A stretch of 64,000 bases of DNA from Pseudoalteromonas sp. R3. Lineage in GTDB: Bacteria > Pseudomonadota > Gammaproteobacteria > Enterobacterales > Alteromonadaceae. A program made the translations under genes and the position numbers. Of this stretch, positions 8,669-18,203 are shown in pieces. The notes under the pieces were generated by a model. That model did no database searches and was not told the origin of the DNA. It saw only the letters and a program-made list of their open reading frames with translations. The stretch is from the NCBI RefSeq assembly GCF_004014715.1, contig NZ_CP034835.1, positions 2,356,001 to 2,420,000 of the forward strand, in the 5' to 3' direction. Each line of letters begins with the position of its first letter. The stretch's first letter is position 1.

Positions 8669-11236
8669 ATGTTTAAGCAGTCTTTAATCACATTTGCCAT
8701 TACCAGCGCAATTTTTTCCTCTCAAGCCTCTGCAGCACAACTGAAAGGTAAAGTGCTGGATACCAACAATCAACCTGTTCCGAATGCCACCGTACATTTG
8801 CACGGTAAGTCGCAGTCCGTTAAAACCGATATCAACGGTCAGTTTAGCATTAATGTCGATCAGGATTCACAGCTGCATGTCAGCAAAGACAACTTTATCA
8901 ATGAGCGTATTGACGTCTCTGCAGACTCTCCATACGTTACCGTGAAGCTGGCACCCAGCTCGGTTGAGAGCGTTGTTGTGTATGCCTCTGCGCTGCACAA
9001 GAGCAACATCGAAATGGCATCACCTGTGGCCGTACTTGGTGGTGATGAGCTGAAAAACAGTGCCAAGCCTACGCTTGGTGAAACGCTAAAACAACTGCCA
9101 GGTATTAACGCCAGCTATTTTGGACCAGTTTCCTCTAGCCCGATCATTCGTGGTTTAGACGGTCCGCGCGTAAAGATCACCCAAAACGGTCTGGACAGCA
9201 GTGATGCATCACGCGTTGGACCTGATCACGCCAACACCAATGACTCTCTGGCAGCACAGCAAATTGAAGTACTACGTGGCCCTGCTACTTTGCTTTATGG
9301 CTCAGGCGCCATTGGAGGTGTCGTTAATGTGGTTGATAACCGCATCCCCACTGATGTGATCGAGGGAGTTCAGGGCGCAGCTGAATTCAGCCACGACACT
9401 AATTCAAACACCAATACAGTGGCCGCGTTATTTGAAGCCGGTAACAACGGTTTCAACTTCCACTTTGACGGCGTAACGCGCAAAGGCGGTGACTATGAAA
9501 CACCGCGTTTTGCTTTGCCGGGCGAAGAGCATGAAGATCATGACCACGATGAAGCGCATCATGATGAGCATGAGGAACATGGTCACGACGAGCATGAGGA
9601 ACATGGTCACGACGAGCATGCAGAAGAAGAACATGGTGAAGAGTCACATGGCGAGACTGAATACGCAGAGCGTGTAGCTAATACCTTCATCGACTCCAAG
9701 CAATTTAATATTGGTACCAGCTTCGTTGGCGATCACCTAACGGTTGGCTTATCTTACGGTCGCATTGAAACAGACTATGGGATCCCTGCCCACTCTCATG
9801 AACATCACGACCATGGCGACGAGCACGACCATGATGACCACGACGAACATGCTCATGACGACCATGATGACCATAGCGAAGACGAGCACGATCATGCACA
9901 TGGCGCAGAAGAAGAAGCAGTTTTCGCGCGTGTTAAACAAGACAGATGGCAAGTCCTGTTTAACTACGCGCTGCATAATAACTGGATCGAGTCTATTCAG
10001 GTGCGCGCAGGCTTTACCGATTATGAACATGCCGAAATTGAGCATGGTGCTGTAGGCACGCGCTTCAGCAACGAAACAACTGAGCTGAGAACGAATATCG
10101 AGCACAGATTGGGCGAGTGGCACGGCATTATCGGTTATCACTTCTCTGACAGTGACTACGCCGCTGAAGGCGCGGAAGCGTTTACCCCGGCGACTAACAC
10201 AAAAACACATGCCCTTTACGTGCTTGAAGAACGTCGTTTTGGTGATGTGACGTTAGAGCTAGGTGCACGTGTTGAAGACTTTGCGCTGTCGAGCAACTTT
10301 GCATCAGGTCACGATGAGCACGACGAACATGATCATGATGACCACGATGAGCATGAGGGTCACGAAGATGAGCATGTTGCCGAAATCATCAACTATACAC
10401 TGGATACCACAAACTTCAGTGCCTCAATTGGTGCGGTATATGATTATACTGAAGGCCACAATGTTGCCGTTAACCTGTCTCGATCGGAGCGAGCACCTCT
10501 GACTGCCGAGCTGCTGTCAAACGGCCTGCATATTGCCACTTCTACATACGAGCTGGGTCTTGGTTACCACATTGAAGGCGATGAAGTACACTTTGAGCCA
10601 GAAAACATCGAACAGGAAAGATCGACGAACCTGGATATCAGCTTTAGACGCTTTATTGGCGATTTTGGTTACACAGTAAACTTTTTCTACAATGACGTTT
10701 CGAACTACTATTACCAGCGTAACACAGGTTACATGTACACAGGCGAACACGGTATAGAGCTCGCTGATCATCACCATGAGGGTGCTTTGCCTGTGTACCA
10801 GTTTGAAAGCGCCGATGCAGAGCTGTATGGGTTTGAGTTTGATGCCCATTATCAGATTGACGCGCGTAACCGTATTAAGGTCTATGGTGATCACCTGAGA
10901 GCAGAGCTTGATTCTGGCGAATACTTGCCACGTATTCCGGCTAACAAGCTGGGTACAAGCTACCGTTTTGAATTGGAAGATTTCTCAGCCGAGCTAAGCG
11001 CCACACATTACATGACACAAGACAAATTAGCGCAATCAGAAACTAAGACCGACAGCTATACTCTACTCAATGCCAGCTTTAGCTATGACTTCAGCTTGTC
11101 GGGTGTCGACTTGGTTGGTTATGTGAATGTCGACAACATCACGGATGAACTGGGCTTTGTACACAGCTCGTTTATCAAAGAGCAGGCACCACTGCCAGGG
11201 CGTAACTTCAAGTTAGGGATCCGTGGATATTTCTAA
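8669..11236 (+). CDS. TonB-dependent outer-membrane receptor, probable zinc uptake
   Basis: An outer-membrane beta-barrel receptor of about 855 residues. The start at 8669 gives the signal peptide MFKQSLITFAITSAIFSSQASA; 8660 is also possible, and an in-frame ATG at 8627 would overlap the Zur-like box. After the signal comes a carboxypeptidase-regulatory-like beta domain (about 25-100), then the plug (LGETLKQLPGIN, SSPIIRGLDGPR, VLRGPATLLYGSGAIGG) and a barrel ending in RGYF. Three extracellular-type loops are extremely rich in His, Asp and Glu (bases about 9527-9650, 9790-9900 and 10306-10375). Such loops occur in zinc receptors of the ZnuD type, so zinc is the likely substrate. No siderophore or heme genes are adjacent. 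Confidence 0.88.
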   Translation: MFKQSLITFAITSAIFSSQASAAQLKGKVLDTNNQPVPNATVHLHGKSQSVKTDINGQFSINVDQDSQLHVSKDNFINERIDVSADSPYVTVKLAPSSVESVVVYASALHKSNIEMASPVAVLGGDELKNSAKPTLGETLKQLPGINASYFGPVSSSPIIRGLDGPRVKITQNGLDSSDASRVGPDHANTNDSLAAQQIEVLRGPATLLYGSGAIGGVVNVVDNRIPTDVIEGVQGAAEFSHDTNSNTNTVAALFEAGNNGFNFHFDGVTRKGGDYETPRFALPGEEHEDHDHDEAHHDEHEEHGHDEHEEHGHDEHAEEEHGEESHGETEYAERVANTFIDSKQFNIGTSFVGDHLTVGLSYGRIETDYGIPAHSHEHHDHGDEHDHDDHDEHAHDDHDDHSEDEHDHAHGAEEEAVFARVKQDRWQVLFNYALHNNWIESIQVRAGFTDYEHAEIEHGAVGTRFSNETTELRTNIEHRLGEWHGIIGYHFSDSDYAAEGAEAFTPATNTKTHALYVLEERRFGDVTLELGARVEDFALSSNFASGHDEHDEHDHDDHDEHEGHEDEHVAEIINYTLDTTNFSASIGAVYDYTEGHNVAVNLSRSERAPLTAELLSNGLHIATSTYELGLGYHIEGDEVHFEPENIEQERSTNLDISFRRFIGDFGYTVNFFYNDVSNYYYQRNTGYMYTGEHGIELADHHHEGALPVYQFESADAELYGFEFDAHYQIDARNRIKVYGDHLRAELDSGEYLPRIPANKLGTSYRFELEDFSAELSATHYMTQDKLAQSETKTDSYTLLNASFSYDFSLSGVDLVGYVNVDNITDELGFVHSSFIKEQAPLPGRNFKLGIRGYF

Positions 11237-11299
11237 GTTTGTAGGCTCTGTTTATCTTACACGCTAATAGCCAAAGACAAACAGTTCCTATCTGAGCCC

Positions 11300-11328
11300 A
11301 ATGCCGCCATCTGGCGGCATTTTCTTTT
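11300..11328 (+). terminator. Rho-independent terminator after the TonB receptor
   Basis: AATGCCGCCA (11300-11309) pairs with TGGCGGCATT (11312-11321), followed by TTCTTTT. The GC-rich stem and T tract sit about 65 bp after the receptor stop codon. Confidence 0.8.
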
Positions 11329-11484
11329 CCAGACGACCTACCCATCTTCAAGATATTTCGCCTCGATACTTTCACCTGTGCAATGAGTGAGCCTGAAAGC
11401 GACCTGGTACAAGCAGGATGTGATTATCTGGAGGAACCGCCCCAACCTGACACTATGTCGCTTCGCTATACTGGGGCGATTTAA

Positions 11485-12033
11485 CTATAGCTGAGTGAAA
11501 AAGTCTTCCGGCTGATGTCTGACAGGCTTAGTACATTGAACTGTCGGAGTGCCAAGATACAGATAACCAACAATCTCATCCTGCTCACTCAGGCCAAGCT
11601 GGCGCTTAACGGATGCACTTTGAGCAAAATAACCGGTTCTCCAGACACCAGACAGACCCTGAGCAAAAGCCGCTTGCTGCATAGCAAACACACTACAAGC
11701 TGCGCTTTCAATTTGCTCGATCCTGGGTACTTTGGGGTGCTCTACATAGGGGGAAACGGCGATGATCAACATAGGGGCACGTTCAGGTAGTGCTTTGGCA
11801 CGGTCGATAATGCGTTGCTCTTGCTGTTCCTCTACTGCAGCCTGATAGAATATCTCACCCAGCTTCTCTCTGCCCTGCTCCTCTACTAAAATAAAGCGCC
11901 ATGGCTTTAAACCTCCGTGATCAGGCACCTTAAGCGCTGCTTTTTTTATCACCTCAAGTTGCTCTGCACTAGGTCCCGGAAAGGACAAGTTGCTGTCTGA
12001 TTGTCGCGTTAATAATAATTCAATGGCATCCAT
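11485..12033 (-). CDS. Nitroreductase family protein, YdjA-like
   Basis: A 182-residue FMN-dependent nitroreductase of the small YdjA subgroup (E. coli YdjA is 183 residues). Matching blocks are MDAIELLLTRQS at the start, VPDHGGLKPWRFILVEEQGR (residues about 36-55), and the C-terminal GVWRTGYF and EIVGYLYLGTP segments. Members bind FMN and reduce nitro compounds or quinones weakly; the natural substrate is unknown. The start ATG has an AGGA site 9 bases upstream. The gene stands alone on the minus strand, 80 bp beyond the DoxX gene. Confidence 0.85.
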   Translation of the reverse strand: MDAIELLLTRQSDSNLSFPGPSAEQLEVIKKAALKVPDHGGLKPWRFILVEEQGREKLGEIFYQAAVEEQQEQRIIDRAKALPERAPMLIIAVSPYVEHPKVPRIEQIESAACSVFAMQQAAFAQGLSGVWRTGYFAQSASVKRQLGLSEQDEIVGYLYLGTPTVQCTKPVRHQPEDFFTQL

Positions 12034-12115
12034 TTGTAATTCCTAATAATTCTGTTCGCTCATTATTCTAACGCGACAAAGGTCTAAAAGTTTAGTAGCA
12101 GTTGCTAAAAACCAT

Positions 12116-12817
12116 TTACGGCAAATAATTCTTATTGGGCTCCAGATGCTTACGAAGCCAGTAATCCAGGCTGAAAAAACGCCCGCCGCCTGTAAATATC
12201 AGGCTTATCAGCATAGCAAAGTAAATCGCAGCGAACTCAATGCCATTGTTCAGGATCACCGGATTTCCGTACTCGTAAAGGTATTCTGGTAATCCATTGG
12301 CCTCAACAATTTCTTTGATGCGGGACAGCCGCTCTGCGACCTCTTTACTGGCCTCCAAACTCTGCTCAGCTGCATCACTTCCAAGCCAGGCAAATACCTG
12401 GGCTGCGCTGGTATCCGGGTTGCTTGGTGCCACCGAAAACCAGCCGTTATGCCAGTGCACTTGAGTAGCAGCGATGAACATAGTCACGGCAAGTGGCACA
12501 GACACCAGACGAGTAGCCAGGCCTATCAATAGTAGCCAGCCACCAAGAAATTCCGTCCACCCCGCCAAAAAAGCCAGTAAATCCGGGGCTGGTAAACCAA
12601 GTCCCCACTGCGCGTTACCAAACCAGGCAACGACATTTTCATCGGCAAGCAAACGCTGCCACCAGGCAAGCTCCGTATTGGTCAGATTCAGTTTACTGAA
12701 TCCAGCAATGATCATGACAGGTGCCAGGATAAATCTAAGCATCAGAGGCGCCAGGCCATCAAGAAAAGACACTTTGTCCAAAAGAGAGCGATAAAGAAGG
12801 TAGAATGATTTGAGCAT
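12116..12817 (-). CDS. DoxX family membrane protein
   Basis: A 233-residue inner-membrane protein of the DoxX/HvfX type. An N-terminal segment LAPLMLRFILAPVMIIAGFSK starts the DoxX domain, followed by WTEFLGGWLLLIGLATRL and a third helix VPLAVTMFIAATQVHW. A soluble insert of about 60 residues precedes the last helix FAAIYFAMLISLIFTGGG. Longer DoxX proteins with such an insert usually lie in DUF692/DUF2063-type clusters. Here no such partner is next to it, so no pathway is suggested. Biochemical function is not established from sequence. Confidence 0.75.
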   Translation of the reverse strand: MLKSFYLLYRSLLDKVSFLDGLAPLMLRFILAPVMIIAGFSKLNLTNTELAWWQRLLADENVVAWFGNAQWGLGLPAPDLLAFLAGWTEFLGGWLLLIGLATRLVSVPLAVTMFIAATQVHWHNGWFSVAPSNPDTSAAQVFAWLGSDAAEQSLEASKEVAERLSRIKEIVEANGLPEYLYEYGNPVILNNGIEFAAIYFAMLISLIFTGGGRFFSLDYWLRKHLEPNKNYLP

Positions 12818-12959
12818 ATTTAAAGTCTGTTATAACTAATGTTATGAGTGTAGACCTTAAATCACCGTTTTTTATTGCACCAGACATGCTTTTTAAATGC
12901 CACAAAACACGGGTGCCATACAAAGGTCCACCCGTGTTTTGTTGTGCAAAGAGTATGGA

Positions 12960-14921
12960 TTATATTTTTCTTGCTACCTGTAAGGCTTCATAGATAGCTC
13001 TTTTGGCATCAATAGCCGCCGCCAGCTTAGCGCCGCCGATGACATGCTGATTCGCAGGCATAGTGTCTTTGTCAAACAACGCATCGTTCGATGTCTGGCC
13101 AATACAGGCAACCACAGTGTCTACGTCCAGAACGCGCTCTTTACCACCTTGTTTGACGAGCAGGCCTTTATTATCGAATGAAATATACTCGCACTCGGCA
13201 ATCTGTTCGACGTTATGGTGCTTGGCTACCGCGCGGTGGATCCACCCCGTCGTTTTGCCTAAGTTATTACCAAAGCGACCTTCGCTACGCTTAAGCATAT
13301 AGAGCTTCTTACCTGTCGCACTGTCTGACGGTTGGCATTCAATTCCCCACTGCGCTTTGAATTCTTCTATGCTTTGGTCTGCCTGTTCAGCCAAAAAAGC
13401 GACCATATCAAAGCCAATTCCACCGGCACCAAGAATCGCGATTTTATCACCAAGCTCAACTTCTTTGCGGATCACCTCATCGTAAGCAAAAACACGCTTA
13501 CCATCGCTACAGGTAATTCTGGATTGTCGAGGGCTGACCCCAGTTGCAAATACGATGTCATCGTATGACTGCGCCATGGATGACTCATACTCGCAGCCAA
13601 GTTTTAACTCGACACCCAAACGCTCAACTTCTTTCAGGAAGTAGTTCAGAGTGTACTTGAAGTCTTCTTTACCAGGTATCCGCATGGCCAGATTAAACTG
13701 ACCTCCTGCATGCTCATTCTTGTCAATCAGAGTTACTTTATGACCTTTTTTAGCCAGATAGCAGCTAGCAGACAATCCTGCTGGTCCCGCCCCCACGACC
13801 AACACCTGTTTAGGGCTGTTCGTGCGCTCCAGAGGATAATCCAGCTCGTAACCTGCCTGTGGATTGACAAGACAGGTAGCCCGTTTGCCTTTAAAAACAT
13901 GGTCCAGACAGCCCTGATTACAGCCGATACAAATATTAATTTGCTCGCTCTGGTTTTGTGCATACTTGTTGAAAAACTCAGGATCGGCGAGTAAAGGACG
14001 CGCCATTGAAATCAGGTCCGCCTCTCCCTGATTGAGAATATCATTTGCAAGATCAGGGGTATTGATCCGATTAACTGCAACAACCGGGATATCTACGACG
14101 TCTTTAAGGCGTTTTGACGCTTCACGAAACGCACCGGCAGGTACCATACTGGCAATCGTTGGAACACGCGCTTCGTGCCAGCCAATGCCGGTATTGAGAA
14201 TATCGACGCCGGCTTCTTCCAGTGCTTTGGCCTGCGCTGTGACTTCTTCGGCTGTGGAACCATTGGGGATCAAATCCATCACAGACAAACGAAATACGAT
14301 GATGAATTTGGCCGAGACTTTTTCCCGCACCGCACGAACTATCTCAACGGCTAAACGCATTCGATTTTCCAGCGTGCCACCGTATAAATCCTGGCGCTTG
14401 TTTGTATGATCGGCCATAAATTCGTTGATCAGATAGCCTTCAGAACCCATGATTTCAACGCCATCATACCCAGCTTTTTCAGCCATCTTCGCGGATTTTG
14501 CAAAATCTTTAATTGTATTGCGGATCATGCTCAGCGACATAGATTTGGGTGTGTAAGGATTAATCGGCGCTTTAATCTCGCTGGGTGCAACATTAAATGG
14601 ATGGTAAGCATATCGCCCTGCGTGTAACAACTGAAGGCAAATCTTACCACCATGCTCATGCACAGCGCTGGTGTATGCACGGTGCTTGATAATGTCATAG
14701 CGACTGTTAAACGAAGAAGAAATTGGAGTGAGTTTGCCACGCAAATTCGGGCTGTAACCTCCGGTTATAATCAAGCCAACACCGCCCTTTGCTCGCTCCT
14801 CGTAAAAGGCTTTTAAGCGCTTCCTGTTATGCCATCCCTCTTCCAGGCCTGTGTGCATAGAGCCCATGACCAAGCGATTTCGCAAATCTGTATTCTTCAA
14901 TTGTAGTTTTTGTTCTAACAT
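12960..14921 (-). CDS. fadH: NADPH-dependent 2,4-dienoyl-CoA reductase
   Basis: FadH reduces 2,4-dienoyl-CoA during breakdown of unsaturated fatty acids. The ATG at 14921 gives 653 residues (E. coli FadH 672). The N-terminal half is an old-yellow-enzyme TIM barrel (NRLVMGSMHTGLEEG, LQLLHAGRYAYHP, MGSEGYLINEFM, TGIGWHEARVPT). The iron-sulfur cluster cysteines lie in CIGCNQGCLDHVFKGKRATC (about 330-350). A Rossmann FAD domain begins at VLVVGAGPAGLSA (about 373) and an NADPH motif at ILGAGGIGFD (about 480). A FadR-like operator sits just upstream. An in-frame TTG at 14933 is an alternative start. Confidence 0.92.
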   Translation of the reverse strand: MLEQKLQLKNTDLRNRLVMGSMHTGLEEGWHNRKRLKAFYEERAKGGVGLIITGGYSPNLRGKLTPISSSFNSRYDIIKHRAYTSAVHEHGGKICLQLLHAGRYAYHPFNVAPSEIKAPINPYTPKSMSLSMIRNTIKDFAKSAKMAEKAGYDGVEIMGSEGYLINEFMADHTNKRQDLYGGTLENRMRLAVEIVRAVREKVSAKFIIVFRLSVMDLIPNGSTAEEVTAQAKALEEAGVDILNTGIGWHEARVPTIASMVPAGAFREASKRLKDVVDIPVVAVNRINTPDLANDILNQGEADLISMARPLLADPEFFNKYAQNQSEQINICIGCNQGCLDHVFKGKRATCLVNPQAGYELDYPLERTNSPKQVLVVGAGPAGLSASCYLAKKGHKVTLIDKNEHAGGQFNLAMRIPGKEDFKYTLNYFLKEVERLGVELKLGCEYESSMAQSYDDIVFATGVSPRQSRITCSDGKRVFAYDEVIRKEVELGDKIAILGAGGIGFDMVAFLAEQADQSIEEFKAQWGIECQPSDSATGKKLYMLKRSEGRFGNNLGKTTGWIHRAVAKHHNVEQIAECEYISFDNKGLLVKQGGKERVLDVDTVVACIGQTSNDALFDKDTMPANQHVIGGAKLAAAIDAKRAIYEALQVARKI

Positions 14922-14936
14922 TGCGTGCCCCAATGT

Positions 14937-14953
14937 AACTGGTCTTACCTGTG
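14937..14953. promoter_or_regulatory. FadR-like operator upstream of fadH
   Basis: AACTGGTCTTACCTGTG resembles the FadR consensus AACTGGTCnGACCnGTT and lies 16 bases before the fadH ATG. FadR represses beta-oxidation genes until long-chain acyl-CoA is present. The site is near-palindromic with one weaker arm. Some Alteromonadales use PsrA instead of FadR, so the regulator is inferred. Confidence 0.5.
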
Positions 14954-15156
14954 AACATTAACGATTTTATATTTTTTCGCAAGCAAAAACCGCGACTAAT
15001 TTCTTTGAAATCGCATACAGGGAGTAAAGTTTGGCTATTTTTCACCCTGTCATCAGCAAAATAATACTTAGTTACGTTTTTGTTCTAACGACTGAAGAGC
15101 AACTAAGTTATGATTAATATTGAGTACATTCCACTTAGACATTCAGAGGTACGGCT

Positions 15157-17037
15157 TTGAAATTGATCGGTAAATTTTTTCTCGGTATCTGGCACGCGCT
15201 GAACTTTTCTCGCCGCCTGGTTCTCAATTTTTTGTTCTTTTTCCTCATTATCGCGGCTGTCTTAGCTGCACTCCCAACGGAGAAAGAGCCACAGATTGCA
15301 CAAAACAGTGTATTGCGTCTTAACCTGTCAGGAAAACTGGTTGAGCAGCTCACTTATGTGGACCCGGTAGACGCAGCAATGGGAGACATTTTTGGTAAGC
15401 AAGACATGCCAAAAGAGATGTTGGTTGATGACGTCGTTGATACTATTAATATTGCCGCCAATGATGCTCGTATTAAGGCACTCTATTTAGATTTACGCCA
15501 TATGCATTACGCGCACCTTGATAAGTTACGCGATATTGCAAGCGCTATAGAGGGATTTAAAGCCGCTAATAAAAAAGTGTTTGCACATAGCCCATACTTT
15601 AGTCAGTCTCAGTATTATCTGGCAGCCCATGCTGATGAAGTTTCCATCCACCCTTATGGGGGTATTAATATCAGTGGCTATGGCTCCTATCCTATGTACT
15701 TTAAAGATGCTCTTGAAAAGCTCAAAGTCACTCAGCATATCTTCCGCGTTGGCACTTATAAATCAGCGGTAGAACCTTTTATTCGTAATGATATGTCTGA
15801 AGCAGCAAAAGAAGCCAACCAAATGTGGCTGAATGCCCTGTGGGCACAGTACAAGCAAGATGTAGCGAATAAGCGCGGATTTGATACTGCAAACTTTGAC
15901 GAAACATTAACTCAGTTTGTTGATAAAATGGCCTCTGTGACCGGTGACTCTGCACAGTTTGCCGTTAAGTATGGCTGGGTTGATAAACTTGAAACCGATC
16001 AGGAGTTTAATCAAAAGCTCATCGAGCTGGTTGGGACCCAGGACAATGGTAAGCGGTTCAAACAAGTCGCATTTGAAGACTATTATAATGCAGTGGCATC
16101 TGATGGCTTTGGTGTAAATCCATTTACAGATAAGGTGGCAGTAGTCGTAGCCAAAGGCAACATCGTTGATGGTAAACGCAAGGCTGGCATGATTGGTGGA
16201 GACTCAACTGCTGCACTCCTGCGCCAAGCAAGGCTGGACGAAAAAGTAAAAGCTGTGGTGTTAAGAATCGATTCTGGCGGCGGGAGCATGTTTGCATCTG
16301 AAATCATTCGTAATGAAGTGCTGGCCATTAAAGCCGCAGGCAAACCCGTCATTGCCTCTATGGGGTCAGTCGCAGCGTCCGGTGGATATTGGATTGCTGC
16401 TTCAGCCAATGAAATCTGGGCATCTCCTAGCACGATTACCGGCTCGATTGGTGTATTCGGGACCATTCTAACTTTTGAAAACTCTCTTAAGGAGCTTGGG
16501 ATTTACTCTGATGGTGTCGCCACCACTGAGCTAAAGTCTTCCTCTTTAGCACGAGGCCTGGACCCTAAATTTGCACATGTATTACAGATGGGCGTTGAAG
16601 ATGCTTACAACAAGTTTATTTCTGTCATTGCTGATTCGCGAAACCTTCCGGTCTCTGATGTTGATAATGTTGCTCAGGGCAGAGTGTGGCTCGCCACTCA
16701 GGCACAGGAATTTGGGTTAGTTGATAAACTGGGCACCAAACAAGAGGCAATAGAGGCAGCTGCTCAAATGGCGAATCTGGAGCATTATGACGTATTCACT
16801 GTTGAGCAAACTTTGTCTGAAAAAGAACAGCTGCTTCAGGATATTTTTGGCTCTGCTGCAGTCCAATCACTGTTGACTACGTCTTCTGACGATCCAGTGA
16901 CTCAGCTAAGCTCTATAGCGAACCAGGGCCTGAGCCAGCTTCTAAATCAGGTCAGGCATAATGCCAACTTAATCTCACAGTTTAATGACCCAAACAACAT
17001 CTATACCCTGTGTACGGCCTGTGTTGTCGCAGAATAG
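15157..17037 (+). CDS. sppA: Signal peptide peptidase SppA, 67K type
   Basis: SppA is an inner-membrane serine protease that degrades cleaved signal peptides. The 626-residue length matches the long, two-domain type (E. coli 618). One membrane helix is near the N-terminus (residues about 22-40). The catalytic Lys is in VGTYKSAVEPF in the N-terminal repeat, and the nucleophile Ser in MGSVAASGGYW in the C-terminal repeat, preceded by RIDSGGGSMFASE. TGSIGVFG is also typical. The start codon is a TTG or ATG-like codon at 15157 (TTGAAATTG, after CAGAGGTACGGC). It is divergent from fadH and followed by ansA, the order seen in E. coli. Confidence 0.93.
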   Translation: MKLIGKFFLGIWHALNFSRRLVLNFLFFFLIIAAVLAALPTEKEPQIAQNSVLRLNLSGKLVEQLTYVDPVDAAMGDIFGKQDMPKEMLVDDVVDTINIAANDARIKALYLDLRHMHYAHLDKLRDIASAIEGFKAANKKVFAHSPYFSQSQYYLAAHADEVSIHPYGGINISGYGSYPMYFKDALEKLKVTQHIFRVGTYKSAVEPFIRNDMSEAAKEANQMWLNALWAQYKQDVANKRGFDTANFDETLTQFVDKMASVTGDSAQFAVKYGWVDKLETDQEFNQKLIELVGTQDNGKRFKQVAFEDYYNAVASDGFGVNPFTDKVAVVVAKGNIVDGKRKAGMIGGDSTAALLRQARLDEKVKAVVLRIDSGGGSMFASEIIRNEVLAIKAAGKPVIASMGSVAASGGYWIAASANEIWASPSTITGSIGVFGTILTFENSLKELGIYSDGVATTELKSSSLARGLDPKFAHVLQMGVEDAYNKFISVIADSRNLPVSDVDNVAQGRVWLATQAQEFGLVDKLGTKQEAIEAAAQMANLEHYDVFTVEQTLSEKEQLLQDIFGSAAVQSLLTTSSDDPVTQLSSIANQGLSQLLNQVRHNANLISQFNDPNNIYTLCTACVVAE

Positions 17038-17087
17038 AGAATGTCTCTTCGATTTGACTGCATTGTGATGCTGCAGTTGATATAATT

Positions 17088-17116
17088 AGCCCGGACTGAA
17101 TTCCGGGCTTTTTTTT
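17088..17116 (+). terminator. Terminator between sppA and ansA
   Basis: AGCCCGGA (17088-17095) and TCCGGGCT (17102-17109) form an 8-bp stem with a six-base loop and a following run of T. It ends only 11 bp before the ansA ATG, so ansA either has its own promoter overlapping the hairpin or depends on read-through. Confidence 0.75.
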
Positions 17117-17126
17117 AGGTAGCAGA

Positions 17127-18137
17127 ATGAAAAGAAAAAAAATCTATATTGCCTACACAGGCGGTACAATTGGTATGAAGCAATCCAGCCGGGGCTATGT
17201 TCCTGTTGCGGGCTATTTGACTGAAACGGTCAAAAGTAATGCCGAGTTTACCCGAGAAGAAATGCCCCTGTTCGACATTCATGAATACTGCCCGCTTATA
17301 GATTCGTCGGACATGTCTCCACTACACTGGCAACTGATAGCCGATGACATAAAAAGTAAGTACGAAGAGTATGACGGGTTCGTGGTGCTTCATGGCACAG
17401 ATACCATGGCATATACTGCGTCAGCATTGTCATTTATGTTTGAGAATCTGACTAAACCTGTGATCATAACGGGCTCTCAGATCCCCCTGTCTCAGCTTCG
17501 CTCTGACGGCCAGGTTAATCTGCTTAACGCGATGTACCTTGCTGCGAACTATCCCATTGCTGAGGTGAGCCTGTTTTTCAATAATAAATTATTTCGTGGT
17601 AACCGAGCCATCAAAGCACATGCTGATGGGTTTGACGCTTTTGCGTCACCGAATATGGCACCGCTCGCACAAGCTGGTATTAATATTCAGTTGATAGAAG
17701 GTCAGTTAAGTCCGTACGTAGATCAAGCCTTGCGGGTTACTTCTATAGCGTCACAACCAATAGGTGTATTGCATCTTTACCCGGGGATTAGCAGTACTAT
17801 GGTAGCTAATGTTCTGCAATGTGATGTTAAAGCACTTATCCTGCTCAGTTTTGGCGTCGGTAACGCACCACAGCAAGAAGATATTCTCAATGCGCTGAAA
17901 GCGGCGTCAGATAAAGGCGTTGTTATTGTGAATTTAACCCAGTGTATTCAGGGCCAGGTCAACATGGGTGGCTATGCAACTGGCAATGCTCTGCTTAACT
18001 GTGGCGTGATTAGTGGCTACGATATGACACTTGAAGCCTGTTTGACAAAATTACACTATCTATTCAGTCAGGATCTTGAGTTGGAAACGGTTCGCCACCT
18101 TATGCAGGACAACCTGCGTGGTGAATTGACCCGATAA
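17127..18137 (+). CDS. ansA: Type I (cytoplasmic) L-asparaginase
   Basis: AnsA hydrolyses asparagine to aspartate and ammonia in the cytoplasm. The 336-residue product matches E. coli AnsA in length. The first catalytic Thr is in AYTGGTIGM (residues 9-17), and the second Thr with its Asp is in HGTDTMAYTASAL (about 91-103), with the Lys of the triad in VIITGSQIPL context further on. No signal peptide is present, in agreement with the low-affinity cytoplasmic type. The gene follows sppA, separated by a terminator hairpin, and ends at a second, bidirectional terminator shared with gnd. Confidence 0.92.
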   Translation: MKRKKIYIAYTGGTIGMKQSSRGYVPVAGYLTETVKSNAEFTREEMPLFDIHEYCPLIDSSDMSPLHWQLIADDIKSKYEEYDGFVVLHGTDTMAYTASALSFMFENLTKPVIITGSQIPLSQLRSDGQVNLLNAMYLAANYPIAEVSLFFNNKLFRGNRAIKAHADGFDAFASPNMAPLAQAGINIQLIEGQLSPYVDQALRVTSIASQPIGVLHLYPGISSTMVANVLQCDVKALILLSFGVGNAPQQEDILNALKAASDKGVVIVNLTQCIQGQVNMGGYATGNALLNCGVISGYDMTLEACLTKLHYLFSQDLELETVRHLMQDNLRGELTR

Positions 18138-18155
18138 GCAAGTTTATCGTTACAA

Positions 18156-18190
18156 AAAAGCCCGGACGTCTATTAAACCTCCGGGCTTTT
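18156..18190. terminator. Bidirectional terminator between ansA and gnd
   Basis: AAAAGCCCGGA (18156-18166) and TCCGGGCTTTT (18180-18190) form an 11-bp stem with A and T tracts on both sides, serving the two convergent genes. Confidence 0.85.
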
Positions 18191-18203
18191 AGAAGTTCTA
18201 CCG

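Noticed and set aside
9428..9899. Open frames on both strands across the His-rich loops of the TonB receptor
   Set aside because: They arise from the repeated GAY/CAY codons of the loops and have low-complexity products; shadows of the receptor gene.
14906..15090. GTTTTTGTTCTAAC occurring at the fadH start and again about 170 bp away
   Set aside because: Only 14 bases, AT-rich and partly coding; no further similarity around it.
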